Shown: piece after piece, positions 49,830 through 57,857 of the stretch
How positions within the stretch are numbered: the first letter of the stretch is position 1
Layout of the letters: the number at the start of each line of letters is the position of its first letter
NCBI GenBank assembly: GCA_027488935.1
Contig: JAIYAP010000044.1
Span: 124,001-188,000, forward strand
Origin: Saprospiraceae bacterium
GTDB taxonomy: Bacteria > Bacteroidota > Bacteroidia > Chitinophagales > Saprospiraceae
Reading direction: 5' to 3'
DNA: 64,000 nt
Notes under the pieces: generated by a model
What the model saw: only the letters and a program-made list of their open reading frames with translations
Databases searched by the model: none
What the model was told of the DNA's origin: nothing
Made by a program: the position numbers and the translations under genes

Positions 49830-50999
49830 TTAAAGATATACTCCAGCTGTACGCAATACATCCGGCAAATCGTGTAGACTAATTATCTCGATACCGGGGC
49901 GAATAGCAGCCCGTGCAGCAGTGGGCGTCACCACAAAGGAAGGCGGATTTCCCAGGTCTTTTAATGCCTCCGTATTGCCTTTGTTGATCTGCGGACTGTT
50001 GCTGTATTTAAACTCAAAGGCAAGAACCGGTTTGTTGCCTTTGAGAAGCAACAGATCAATTTCGGCACCCGCCGAGGTGCGGTAGAAATAAGGCAAAACT
50101 GACGGCTTAATCATACTTAGCACCTGCTGTATGCAAAATCCTTCCCAGGAAGGGCCTTTTAAAATATCCCCTTCCAATTCCATCGACGAGGAAATACCCC
50201 GCAGATAGTGCAAAATGCCGGTATCGCGGATGTATAATTTAGGCGACTTCACCAATCGTTTTTGCACATTGGGAAAATACGGTTGCAAGGTGCGGAGCAG
50301 AAAAGTATGCTCAAAAAATTGCAAATAGTTTTTAACGGTGGGTAGGGACAATTGCATTACCTGCGATAACTGCGCGTAATTGACCAATTGACCATGGACG
50401 GAAGACAAAACGCGCAGAAAGAGCGCCAGTTCCATGGGCGATGTGCGCAGCTTGGTAACGCCCAGTTCGCGCTCGATGTAAGTACGCACAAAATTATCGA
50501 GCCAGTCAAAAGCGTTGTCGTTATCCGTGGCCAGAAACGCAGACGGAAAACCACCACGCACCCACAATTTGTTCATCTCTTCGGGCGCGATTTCCGCCGT
50601 GCTAAAAGGATGCAATTCCTTATAACTGATCCGGCCAGCCAGCGATTCCGACGATTGGCTGATCAGCAAGTCGGAGGCCGAACCCAGCAGTAGAAAACGT
50701 CCGGGAGTGCGTTGTTCGTCGATCAATGCCCGAAGGATCGGAAACAAGGTCATCATACGTTGTACCTCGTCGATAATGACCAATTGATCTTTATAATTGG
50801 ATAGGAAATACTCCGGATCGGAAAGCCGCGTCCAGTCAGACGGTCGCTCCAGATCCAGATACAACGGTTCCGGCTTTTCGTTCTGGAGCTGGTGCAGGGC
50901 AAGGGTGGTTTTACCTACCTGCCGCGGTCCCAAAATCGCTACGGCTGGATATTGTTCCAATGCAGCTCGAATATGGGGTGCCAAAAGTCGTTGGATCAT
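49830..50999 (-). CDS. AAA ATPase with DUF4143 domain
   Basis: 389 residues. Walker A is AILGPRQVGKTTLALHQL near 22; Walker B is DQLVIIDEVQRMMTLFPILR near 70; the sensor-like stretch is GRFLLLGSASDLLISQSSES; DUF4143 occupies about 160-375 with LYIRDTGILHYLRGISS and FYRTSAGAEIDLLLLKG (nuclease-like E-x-D-x-x-L). These proteins are scattered across bacteria and archaea, often solitary, with uncertain roles. It has nothing to do with glycan synthesis by content, and it sits between an intact and a broken aminotransferase 5' end, so it was probably inserted into the locus. The region 51000-51229 upstream holds that fragment and otherwise nothing I can identify. Confidence 0.9.
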   Translation of the reverse strand: MIQRLLAPHIRAALEQYPAVAILGPRQVGKTTLALHQLQNEKPEPLYLDLERPSDWTRLSDPEYFLSNYKDQLVIIDEVQRMMTLFPILRALIDEQRTPGRFLLLGSASDLLISQSSESLAGRISYKELHPFSTAEIAPEEMNKLWVRGGFPSAFLATDNDNAFDWLDNFVRTYIERELGVTKLRTSPMELALFLRVLSSVHGQLVNYAQLSQVMQLSLPTVKNYLQFFEHTFLLRTLQPYFPNVQKRLVKSPKLYIRDTGILHYLRGISSSMELEGDILKGPSWEGFCIQQVLSMIKPSVLPYFYRTSAGAEIDLLLLKGNKPVLAFEFKYSNSPQINKGNTEALKDLGNPPSFVVTPTAARAAIRPGIEIISLHDLPDVLRTAGVYL

Positions 51000-51109
51000 T
51001 TTTTTTTATTGCAAATCTATAAGTATAGTTTATGATTTGCAAGGAAAATGGAGGTTGTTTTGTTTTGCTGGGTAATTAAGGGAAGGATAATGGTTGTATG
51101 CTTCCGGAG

Positions 51110-51176
51110 CGAATACTTGCTCCGGGGTGTCTATGAGAGGGGAGGAGGGCCAGATTTTGAGTATTTTAGTAGGCAC
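51110..51176 (-). pseudogene. Truncated 5' fragment of a DegT-type aminotransferase gene
   Basis: On the minus strand, the frame from GTG 51176 reads KILKIWPSSPLIDTPEQVFA, then runs into unrelated sequence. The intact aminotransferase begins SLPKIWLSSPHMGTQEQVFV. Eleven of 16 residues from KIW to QVF match, and the fourteen bases CGAATACTTGCTCC are identical at 51110-51123 and 49749-49762. No further similarity after QVF. Interpreted as the displaced original 5' end of the aminotransferase gene or a partial duplication, with the ATPase gene between. Confidence 0.55.
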
Positions 51177-51229
51177 ACTGGGAAGATTGCATCTAATTTT
51201 TATCTTAGAGTGCCAAAATAAATATTCGA

Positions 51230-52105
51230 TTATTTGGTAGAAAATTTGTTTAAGTCATTTGCTAACATTGTACTAAAAACATCTGCTCCTTTTGCATTTA
51301 AATGGACTTTGTCAGCAAAATATTCAATTTGGCCCTTAAACCTATTTCCATAATCTAATATTACAAAGTCCTTATCCTTAAGCTTGGGCTGGGTAACATT
51401 GGTGCCGTAAAACAACGGTGTATTTAACAAAAATAACTTTATCTTTTGACTTTTACATAAGTCAACAATTTTCTCAAGATAAAAAACTTGGATATCAGAA
51501 ATATTGCTTGCAGCAATGGGTCCGTTATTTGTTGTGTCAGACGCAATTATACTTAATTGATTAAGGTTTGGTTCAAACCCTCCTAAGTAAGGTAGTTTTT
51601 TAATTAATAATTGCCTCTCTAATGAATAAATAGATTGGTAAAATACCTCCGGGATTAATTTTATTGCTATGAATTTAGAAAACTTCGCTTTTGTTATAAA
51701 TTCTGAAACATCATTAAATCTCATAAACGGGTAGTAACCTCTGGACTTGGATAAAAAGTTTTCATTGTCTAATACCCAAATTGTATCAATGGTGGTCGTC
51801 AAATTATGCGGACCGTAAGAAAGAATTACATTTTCAATCTTAATTTCTTTATCTATTAGCGCTTTTAGCTTACAATAGCAATAAAAATAGGCTTCAGCAG
51901 AATTTGATAAATTTATTGAATTGGGAAGGTGTTTTTCGGCGTCAAATCCATTTTGGACATGTGAATCACCCAAAATCAGGTAATCTATTTTTTGATGGAT
52001 GGTAAATTTATGTTCCGTTTGGTAGTAATAAAAATACGAAAACATCACAAAGATAACACCTGTGAGTGATAGGAAATAAGATAGCCTGCGAATAAAGTAT
52101 TTCAT
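51230..52105 (-). CDS. Membrane-anchored SGNH/GDSL-like protein, partner of MBOAT
   Basis: From ATG 52105 (291 residues), overlapping the MBOAT stop by one base (TGATG). An in-frame start 27 codons earlier would overlap MBOAT too far. Residues ~5-28 form a membrane anchor (FIRRLSYFLSLTGVIFVMFS). Then IDYLILGDSHVQNGFDAEKH with the block I serine in GDSH, NVILSYGPHNLTTT, and a C-terminal YFADKVHLNAKGADVF with the D-x-x-H pair typical of SGNH enzymes. Such proteins act with MBOAT O-acyltransferases (compare DltB/DltD and AlgI/AlgJ/AlgX) in moving an acyl group onto an extracellular glycan. The exact acyl group is unknown. Confidence 0.8.
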   Translation of the reverse strand: MKYFIRRLSYFLSLTGVIFVMFSYFYYYQTEHKFTIHQKIDYLILGDSHVQNGFDAEKHLPNSINLSNSAEAYFYCYCKLKALIDKEIKIENVILSYGPHNLTTTIDTIWVLDNENFLSKSRGYYPFMRFNDVSEFITKAKFSKFIAIKLIPEVFYQSIYSLERQLLIKKLPYLGGFEPNLNQLSIIASDTTNNGPIAASNISDIQVFYLEKIVDLCKSQKIKLFLLNTPLFYGTNVTQPKLKDKDFVILDYGNRFKGQIEYFADKVHLNAKGADVFSTMLANDLNKFSTK

Positions 52106-53565
52106 CAAAACGCAAAATATATGAACTCCACTGGAGCCCCTTTGAAATATACAATCATAATAGTAAGCGATATATAAATGGCCCACCTAATTGTAGACGA
52201 AGTGATTTTATCTAGAAATTGAGTACTTATATCAGAAGTTCTTGAGTGCCATTCTGCAATAAAAAGAAATAAACCAGCCAATATTAGATGTAAAAGTTTA
52301 AGTTTGTCTTGATTTGGGGTGTTGATATTAGGAAAAGCAAAGAAATCAAAACTAAAGATCTTACCTAACATATTAAAAGATATGTCAAGACTCGGTGCTC
52401 TAAAAAATATCCAACATAATTGAACAAACAGGAATGTTGTTATCATTCCACGGAGTTCTCTTATACTAGGGAAAATTGAGTTTTCGGAAATTGCGTTTTT
52501 TGTATTTATTTTATTTTTAGATAACAGGAAGAGGGGCATGAAGCCAAGTGCATGTGCCGTACCCCATGCAATAAAATTCCAACTTGCACCATGCCAAAAT
52601 CCGCTAACCAGGAAAATAATAAAGGTGTTTCTAACAGTGATCAATTTCCCTTGCTTTGAGCCGCCCAAAGGAATGTACAAGTAATCCCTAAACCATGAAG
52701 ATAATGAAATATGCCACCGTTTCCAAAATTCTGCGATATCTCTTGAGAAGTATGGGAACTTGAAGTTTTTTAACAAATCGAATCCAAAAAGATTTGCTGA
52801 CCCTATTGCAATATCAGAATACCCTGAAAAATCACAATAAATTTGAATTGCAAAAAAGAAGGATCCTAAGAAAACCGCACTTCCGTTATAATTCGTATAA
52901 TTGTTAAAAATTTCATTTGCAAAATATGCGCTGTTGTCAGCAACTACGACCTTTTTAAATATGCCCCATAATATTAATCTTAAACCAATAGATGCCCTTG
53001 CTAAATCAAATTGCCTGATTTTTTGTATCTGAGGCAATAAATGATTGGCGCGTTCAATTGGGCCAGCAACTAAAAGTGGAAAGAAGCAAACAAAAACAGC
53101 ATAGTCGATGAAATTTTTTACTGGCTGCTGAACTCCCCTATAAATATCGAATACATAAGATAGACCATGAAAAGTGTAAAAAGAAATCCCAACAGGCAGT
53201 GCAATGTTTAGCAGAAAGGGGTCAATATGGACACCTAAAAAGCTAAATGCTGTTTGGAATTGGGCAATAAAAAAATTATAATACTTGAATATGGCTAAGA
53301 TTCCTAGATTATTGATTATACTTAACCACAGAAATTGTTTGGAACGTTTTCTATTTTTAGATGCTACCCCAAAACCATAAGCGAAATCCAGTATTGTGCT
53401 TAAAAGCAGTAGGCATAGAAATTTCCAACTCCACCACCCGTAAAAAAAATAACTGGCAACCAGCAACATCAGGTTTTGATATCGAAGGTTTTTCTCGAAT
53501 ATTGTCCAGTACAAAATAAATACAACTGGCAAGAAAAATAAATATTCAAGGGAGTTGAAAAGCAT
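52105..53565 (-). CDS. MBOAT-family O-acyltransferase
   Basis: 486 residues, about ten or more membrane helices, starting LFNSLEYLFFLPVVFILYW. Typical blocks: NLMLLVASYFFYGWWSWKFL, ALPVGISFYTFHGLSYVFD, IYRGVQ, FPLLVAGPIERANHLLPQI, QIYCDFSGYSDIAIGSANLF, FWKRWHISLSSWFRDYLYIP and the catalytic histidine in VSGFWHGASWNFIAWGTAHA. Belongs to the DltB/AlgI branch, which transfers acyl groups across the inner membrane to surface glycans or peptidoglycan. Its gene is directly coupled to the SGNH-like gene. Together with the acyl-assembly module upstream it may add an unusual acyl chain, but acetate from acetyl-CoA is equally possible. Confidence 0.92.
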   Translation of the reverse strand: MLFNSLEYLFFLPVVFILYWTIFEKNLRYQNLMLLVASYFFYGWWSWKFLCLLLLSTILDFAYGFGVASKNRKRSKQFLWLSIINNLGILAIFKYYNFFIAQFQTAFSFLGVHIDPFLLNIALPVGISFYTFHGLSYVFDIYRGVQQPVKNFIDYAVFVCFFPLLVAGPIERANHLLPQIQKIRQFDLARASIGLRLILWGIFKKVVVADNSAYFANEIFNNYTNYNGSAVFLGSFFFAIQIYCDFSGYSDIAIGSANLFGFDLLKNFKFPYFSRDIAEFWKRWHISLSSWFRDYLYIPLGGSKQGKLITVRNTFIIFLVSGFWHGASWNFIAWGTAHALGFMPLFLLSKNKINTKNAISENSIFPSIRELRGMITTFLFVQLCWIFFRAPSLDISFNMLGKIFSFDFFAFPNINTPNQDKLKLLHLILAGLFLFIAEWHSRTSDISTQFLDKITSSTIRWAIYISLTIMIVYFKGAPVEFIYFAF

Positions 53566-53619
53566 TATGAAGTTGTAATTTTGTTTTTTTTATAGAGGGC
53601 GGCAACTGCTTCGAAGCCC

Positions 53620-54357
53620 TTACTGTGTGTTCTCGTATAAACCAATAAGTTGCTTTCCCAGAACTTCCTTGCCCCATATTTGCCATAAGTCCAGATTTTT
53701 CAAACTCGGCAACAAACTTCGCCATTGAAATGCTATCGATTTCGGGGCTAAATAATCTGTAGGGGCGGCAATGATCTGTTTTACGCCATTCGCTTCAAAC
53801 CAGGCAACAGCTCTGGGCATGTGAATCGCGGAGGTACAAACAATCAGCGGGGTATCTGTACCAAAAGCCGATACATAAGCCGCTGCTTCCGTTTGGGTAT
53901 TGGTTACAGCCTCTTGAACGAAAATGCGTTCTTGCCCAATCCCTAAACCTATGGCCGTTTCTTTCATCAAGTGGGCTTGGGATTTATCACCTTTGCCTTT
54001 AGGGCCCGAAGTAATTAGCTGGGCTTTTGGCAGCTTTAAACAAATACTGACTCCTTCAATTAGCCGCACCAAAGCCACGGGGGCTAAACGCTGCGCACCA
54101 AGTAGTCGTGTATCGTCGTTTTTACCTGCGCCTAATACCAGGATATGCACAGGTTTGCCCGCAGCGTGTAAAGCCGCAAGCGCAATGTTGGGCGCATATT
54201 TGCTTTCCAATTGTCTTATCAAAAACCTGATGGGCTGTGAAATACTCAAAATGTAGGCTAATATAACCCCAATGACCCATTGTGTACGGGTCCCTTTTGA
54301 AAACAAATAAATAGCAGCGGCTAAAAAATATAAGAGTGGATGTAATAATATAAGCAT
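53620..54357 (-). CDS. YdcF/DUF218 family membrane protein
   Basis: 245 residues. One or two N-terminal membrane helices (LLHPLLYFLAAAIYLF; WVIGVILAYILSISQPIRFL) and then the DUF218 domain: VHILVLGAGKNDDTRLLGAQ, LAPVALVRLIEGVSICLKLP, LITSGPKGKGDKSQAHLMKE, AIGLGIGQERIFVQEAVTNTQTEA, and TPLIVCTSAIHMPRAVAWFEA. The family includes ElyC/SanA and is linked to envelope and lipid-carrier metabolism, but the reaction is not settled. It lies between the acyl module (32 bases from the MBL gene) and the MBOAT gene (54 bases), on the same strand and probably one transcript. Confidence 0.88.
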   Translation of the reverse strand: MLILLHPLLYFLAAAIYLFSKGTRTQWVIGVILAYILSISQPIRFLIRQLESKYAPNIALAALHAAGKPVHILVLGAGKNDDTRLLGAQRLAPVALVRLIEGVSICLKLPKAQLITSGPKGKGDKSQAHLMKETAIGLGIGQERIFVQEAVTNTQTEAAAYVSAFGTDTPLIVCTSAIHMPRAVAWFEANGVKQIIAAPTDYLAPKSIAFQWRSLLPSLKNLDLWQIWGKEVLGKQLIGLYENTQ

Positions 54358-54389
54358 AGTAAAGCCCCGTTTTAGAGCTTATTTTTTAA

Positions 54390-55022
54390 TTAAGCCTCTA
54401 AAGACTGTTTAAGCGCGTCAATTTCTCTCATGGTTAATTGCACGATTTCACCATGCCCTGGACAAATAATGGTTTCTTTATCAATTTCTTGAAAAAGGAT
54501 CGCAAGACTTGCAATATTTTCGGCTTTATTCCCACCCTTAAGCTTTGTTACTACTGGAATTCCTGGAATAAATGAGTCGCCCGTAAAAAGAAAATTGCCT
54601 AATTTGAAACTCAAACATCCAGGATTATGCCCTGGAGTCGCAATCACTTTTACTTTTAGACTACCATTTAGGGGCACCAATTCATGATCCTTAAGTATTA
54701 TTACATTCTCTCCCGCGTAGACAACAGGTTGTTCGTGGTAAAACGAAAGATTCAGTTTATCTGAATACAAAGCATCGCGGGTATGTTCAGCGCAATAAAA
54801 CATGCAATTGGGAAATGATTCCGCAAGTACATTAATGCCCTGAATGTGATCATAATGAGCATGTGTTAAAAACACGCCTTTGATTAATTGATCTTTTTGA
54901 AGATATCGTAATGCCGGACCAGCATTTCCAATATCCACCAACCATACGTCATTGCTACCTGAGCATGAGATACCATACATGTTGGAGGTATATATCTCCG
55001 TTGGAATTTGTTCAACGATCAC
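54390..55022 (-). CDS. MBL-fold metallo-hydrolase of the acyl module
   Basis: 210 residues with the beta-lactamase-fold metal site: FLTHAHYDHIQGINVL (HxHxDH), TPGHNPGCLSFKLGNFLFTG (H and the GD region DSFIPGIPVV), and a final ICPGHGEIV. An enzyme of the glyoxalase II/thioesterase-like group. Its ATG overlaps the stop of a free acyl carrier protein gene (ATGA), which strongly suggests that it acts on an acyl-ACP, for instance by thioester hydrolysis or editing. Typical glyoxalase substrates are not excluded. Part of the acyl-assembly module. Confidence 0.88.
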   Translation of the reverse strand: MIVEQIPTEIYTSNMYGISCSGSNDVWLVDIGNAGPALRYLQKDQLIKGVFLTHAHYDHIQGINVLAESFPNCMFYCAEHTRDALYSDKLNLSFYHEQPVVYAGENVIILKDHELVPLNGSLKVKVIATPGHNPGCLSFKLGNFLFTGDSFIPGIPVVTKLKGGNKAENIASLAILFQEIDKETIICPGHGEIVQLTMREIDALKQSLEA

Positions 55023-55237
55023 CCCAAAAAGGCCAAAATATCTCCAATGGTGCTAAATGCCCGGATTTGCTCGCCTGTGAGCTTTTTGCCAAATTCTTCA
55101 TCCGAAAGGACAATCAGGGATAGTTTACCCATTGAATCATACTCTGGAACATCATCAAGCGCCGTTTCAGGTGTTAGCGTACCTTCTTCAATTTCCAGCG
55201 TATCTTCGATCCGTTTAATTTTTTCTTCGTTTGTCAT
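55019..55237 (-). CDS. Free-standing acyl carrier protein, copy 1
   Basis: 72 residues, acidic, helical. The phosphopantetheine serine is S35 in the block EYDSMGKLSLIVLSDEEFGK (DSM at the start of helix II, in place of the more common DSL). The rest looks like a small ACP (EDTLEIEEGTLTPETALDDV). It would carry an acyl chain on a pantetheine arm. Coupled with the MBL hydrolase (ATGA overlap), and it follows an SDR gene by 24 bases. Distinct in sequence from the second ACP at 56771. Confidence 0.85.
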   Translation of the reverse strand: MTNEEKIKRIEDTLEIEEGTLTPETALDDVPEYDSMGKLSLIVLSDEEFGKKLTGEQIRAFSTIGDILAFLG

Positions 55238-55261
55238 GGTATTTTGATTTGTTGATTATGC

Positions 55262-56008
55262 CTATGTTGTCAAATAGCCCCCGTCGGCCGGGATGGCACT
55301 TCCTGTGATAAATGCTGATTTTTCACTGAGTAAAAATAGTATGATGTCAGTAACTTGGGATGGTTTGCCGAGGCCAAGATATTGCCTTTCCAAGACTTTA
55401 TCTGTTTGATCGTCTTTACTTTCCATCAATGTCTGATATGCTTCGGTTTCAATCTGTCCACAAACCACGGTGTTCACCCTGATTTCTTTTTTATAAAGTT
55501 CTTTGGCCAAACATCTTGTTGCAGCCTCCATTGCCGCTTTTGAAGCGGCGTAGGCAGTAATACCAGATCCGCCAGCATGTGCTGAAATAGAAGATATGCC
55601 CACAATACTCAATCCTGGATTGTATGTATTTTTTCGCGTAACAAGCCGAATCATTTCAACATAGGATGCAAAGTTCGCTGTCATTACTTGCATTACATCA
55701 TGGGTTTTAAGCATGTTTATTGGCCTTCTCGACCGGATTCCCACACAATGCACATATCCATCAATTTTCAAAGACCCTGATATCTGCTTTTTCCAAAGAT
55801 CTTCCAAATTTTCAGGAGATGAAAAATCGGCTTGAAAAAAGGTATGTTGCCCCAAACTGAATCGCGACTGTATCCTGGCCATGCTATCCGTTGAGTTTGT
55901 ATGCAAAATAAGTGAAGCTCCTAACTCATGCAAGGCTTCAGCCAGATGAAAACCGATTCCTTTTCCCGCACCAGTAATCAGAAAGGTTTTGTTTGTTAAA
56001 ATATCCAC
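55262..56008 (-). CDS. Short-chain dehydrogenase/reductase, copy 1 of the acyl module
   Basis: 248 residues of the classical SDR family. Seen: KTFLITGAGKGIGFHLAEAL (NAD(P)-binding TGxxxGxG), VHCVGIRSRRPINM, SIVGISSISAHAGGSGIT, and AYAASKAAMEAATRCLAKEL with the catalytic YxxxK, then RVNTVVCGQIETEAY and ITGSAIPADGGY. It resembles FabG-type 3-oxoacyl-ACP reductases. It lies between the two ACP genes on the same strand, which fits reduction of a beta-keto-acyl-ACP. Substrate inferred from context. Confidence 0.9.
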   Translation of the reverse strand: MDILTNKTFLITGAGKGIGFHLAEALHELGASLILHTNSTDSMARIQSRFSLGQHTFFQADFSSPENLEDLWKKQISGSLKIDGYVHCVGIRSRRPINMLKTHDVMQVMTANFASYVEMIRLVTRKNTYNPGLSIVGISSISAHAGGSGITAYAASKAAMEAATRCLAKELYKKEIRVNTVVCGQIETEAYQTLMESKDDQTDKVLERQYLGLGKPSQVTDIILFLLSEKSAFITGSAIPADGGYLTT

Positions 56009-56022
56009 GGTATTATTAAAGG

Positions 56023-56757
56023 TTAAAGCGTATAGCCGCCATCCAACACAAGATTGGTGCCAGTTATAGACCGAGATTCTGGGCTCAACAAGTAAACCAC
56101 CATATGGGCCAACTCTTCAGATTCAATTACGCCTAAGGGCTGCTTAGCCAAATCATCTGCCTCGCTTAAAGCCATATTGTCTTGAATAAAACTGTGCTTC
56201 ATATCGGCCCGTACCCACCCCTTTTGAATGGAGTTTACTCTGATTTTCCGATCCGCCAACTCTGCTGCCAAGCCCCTAATTGAAGCATCCAGGGCTGCCT
56301 TTGAAGCCGAATAGGCAATTTTTGACTTGAGGCCCTTTGTGCTGCTTACGGAGGAAAGAGCTACTACGCTTCCGCCATCCTTAAACCGTTTCTTTTTACA
56401 TATACAACGAGCAAACTCTACAAATGCGTAAAGATTTGCATTCATCATTTGATGTAGAAAAACAGTATTGGTTAAACTTAAAGGGCGAACACCTCCGATC
56501 CCGGCTGCATAAACCAAGCCAGAAACAGGAAAGATTTCTGGTGGAAGTTTTTTTATTTCCGGTTCGATAAGTTCGGTATTATAAAAATCAAAAATAAAGA
56601 ATTCAACCGTCCCAATTCCATTAAAAGCAACATCTGATTTAGGTAGTTGTCTTTCAATTAAAACCACATGATAATTCTGGTTAATCAACTGATTAACAAT
56701 AGAAAATCCAGTGTCGTTGCCATCGTTTATTACTATAACACATTCCCTGTCTTGCAT
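56023..56757 (-). CDS. Short-chain dehydrogenase/reductase, copy 2 of the acyl module, degenerate cofactor motif
   Basis: 244 residues. The catalytic part is intact: VVALSSVSSTKGLKSKIAYS with SASKAALDASIRGLAAELAD (YxxxK), RVNSIQKGWVRADM and ITGTNLVLDGGYTL. The start, however, reads CVIVINDGNDTGFSIVNQLI, where the usual TGxxxGxG turn has become NDGNDTGF, so the NAD(P) fit may differ. Like its neighbour it looks FabG-related. It follows the second ACP gene by 13 bases. Possible roles: second ketone reduction at another position of the chain, or a regulatory or inactive pseudo-reductase. Confidence 0.85.
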   Translation of the reverse strand: MQDRECVIVINDGNDTGFSIVNQLINQNYHVVLIERQLPKSDVAFNGIGTVEFFIFDFYNTELIEPEIKKLPPEIFPVSGLVYAAGIGGVRPLSLTNTVFLHQMMNANLYAFVEFARCICKKKRFKDGGSVVALSSVSSTKGLKSKIAYSASKAALDASIRGLAAELADRKIRVNSIQKGWVRADMKHSFIQDNMALSEADDLAKQPLGVIESEELAHMVVYLLSPESRSITGTNLVLDGGYTL

Positions 56758-56770
56758 AATTAGTAGATTG

Positions 56771-57001
56771 TCAACTGCTTTGCAATCGTTTTATTAATTC
56801 AACTAATGCGGCAGCTGAGTTGAAGTTCTCTGGTTTCAGTTCCGTAACCCGAATAGCAATGTTGAATTCATCGTTCAGTTCGGAAATGAGACTTACAAGG
56901 TCAAAAGAATCCAACAAACCTTCATCCATTAGTTTATGTTCCTGCATAAAATCAATATCAGGTCTGATTCCCGACATGATTTCTATAACTTTGTCATACA
57001 T
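56771..57001 (-). CDS. Free-standing acyl carrier protein, copy 2
   Basis: 76 residues with the phosphopantetheine serine S32 in LMDEGLLDSFDLVSLISELN (DSFD), the usual LDSxD layout of peptidyl or acyl carriers such as D-alanine carrier proteins. The remainder is typical (IMSGIRPDIDFMQEHK; AIRVTELKPENFNSAAALVE). It overlaps the formyltransferase-fold gene by 8 bases, and the adenylating-ligase gene overlaps that in turn, so ligase, formyltransferase and ACP are a tightly coupled unit. Likely receives the activated acid from the ligase. Confidence 0.9.
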   Translation of the reverse strand: MYDKVIEIMSGIRPDIDFMQEHKLMDEGLLDSFDLVSLISELNDEFNIAIRVTELKPENFNSAAALVELIKRLQSS

Positions 57002-57857
57002 GCTTTAATTGTTGTAGTTTTAAAAGTTTAATCAGCAAATTATTGCGTTTTATCCATATCTCTGCCTGATCTTCCTTATGTATAAAGAAATCTTCATTTG
57101 ATACGGTGCTTTCGATTTGGTATTTATTAATTTCAAACTCTTGGCCTTTATAATAGATTTTTGGAATTCCTAAAGTTTGTAAAGGCCCATAATCCATCGC
57201 CCTAAGAAATGCACTTATCTTTTTGCCCGTCCAGTTAATATCCAACTGCCCGCCATTAGGTATTAGTTTAGCAAATCTGAAGGTATAGCCGGTGGTAAGT
57301 TCTTGCGGATGAAATACAGCATCTCCGCATAATAAGAAATCAGATACCTGAACAAATGTCTGATAAGCCTCTGTCATATATGTTCTTAATAACGAAAATG
57401 AAGTAGTTATAGGCGTAATTGGTACTTTTTTTTGAATCAGGATGTCACCTTTATCAACCTTTGCAACCACTTTATGCCAAGTCACTCCTCCATAATCTGA
57501 TTCTTCAAATATAGCCCAACATTCAGTATTGCGGCCTGGATATTCCGGAAGATATGAAGCATGAAAATTAACAATCAGCAATTCTGGATTGGAAATGATA
57601 TTTTCAGGGAAAATATATCTATTAGAAGCGCTTAATACCAATGTGGGTTTGGTTACGCTTTTTAAAAAAAAAGTCAAATCCTCTTTATCAAACGTTTCAT
57701 AATGAATCGAATTGGCTTCGCAATAGGATGCTGAAGATATGGCGGCAGTTGATTTATATTCGATAAACGTTAGGTTCAGTGCCTTGGTTTTTAGGAACTT
57801 CGCTAATGTATTTGCTATAGTACCACCACCAATTATATATACATCTTTAAAATGCAT
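56994..57857 (-). CDS. Formyltransferase-fold protein of the acyl module
   Basis: 287 residues related to methionyl-tRNA and sugar formyltransferases. The catalytic N-x-H is in LLIVNFHASYLPEYPGRNTE near residue 97, and the conserved aspartate in GGVTWHKVVAKVDKGDILIQ near 130. The N-terminus (DVYIIGGGTIANTLAKFLKT) is Rossmann-like. A C-terminal OB-like part (INWTGKKISAFLRAMDYGPL) is present but atypical. Usual role: transfer of a formyl group from N10-formyl-tetrahydrofolate to an amine. Between ligase and ACP, it could formylate an aminoacyl-ACP as in formylation domains of peptide synthetases, or an amino sugar as in WbkC/QdtF-type enzymes; both remain open. Overlaps both neighbours (11 and 8 bases). 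Confidence 0.82.
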   Translation of the reverse strand: MHFKDVYIIGGGTIANTLAKFLKTKALNLTFIEYKSTAAISSASYCEANSIHYETFDKEDLTFFLKSVTKPTLVLSASNRYIFPENIISNPELLIVNFHASYLPEYPGRNTECWAIFEESDYGGVTWHKVVAKVDKGDILIQKKVPITPITTSFSLLRTYMTEAYQTFVQVSDFLLCGDAVFHPQELTTGYTFRFAKLIPNGGQLDINWTGKKISAFLRAMDYGPLQTLGIPKIYYKGQEFEINKYQIESTVSNEDFFIHKEDQAEIWIKRNNLLIKLLKLQQLKHV

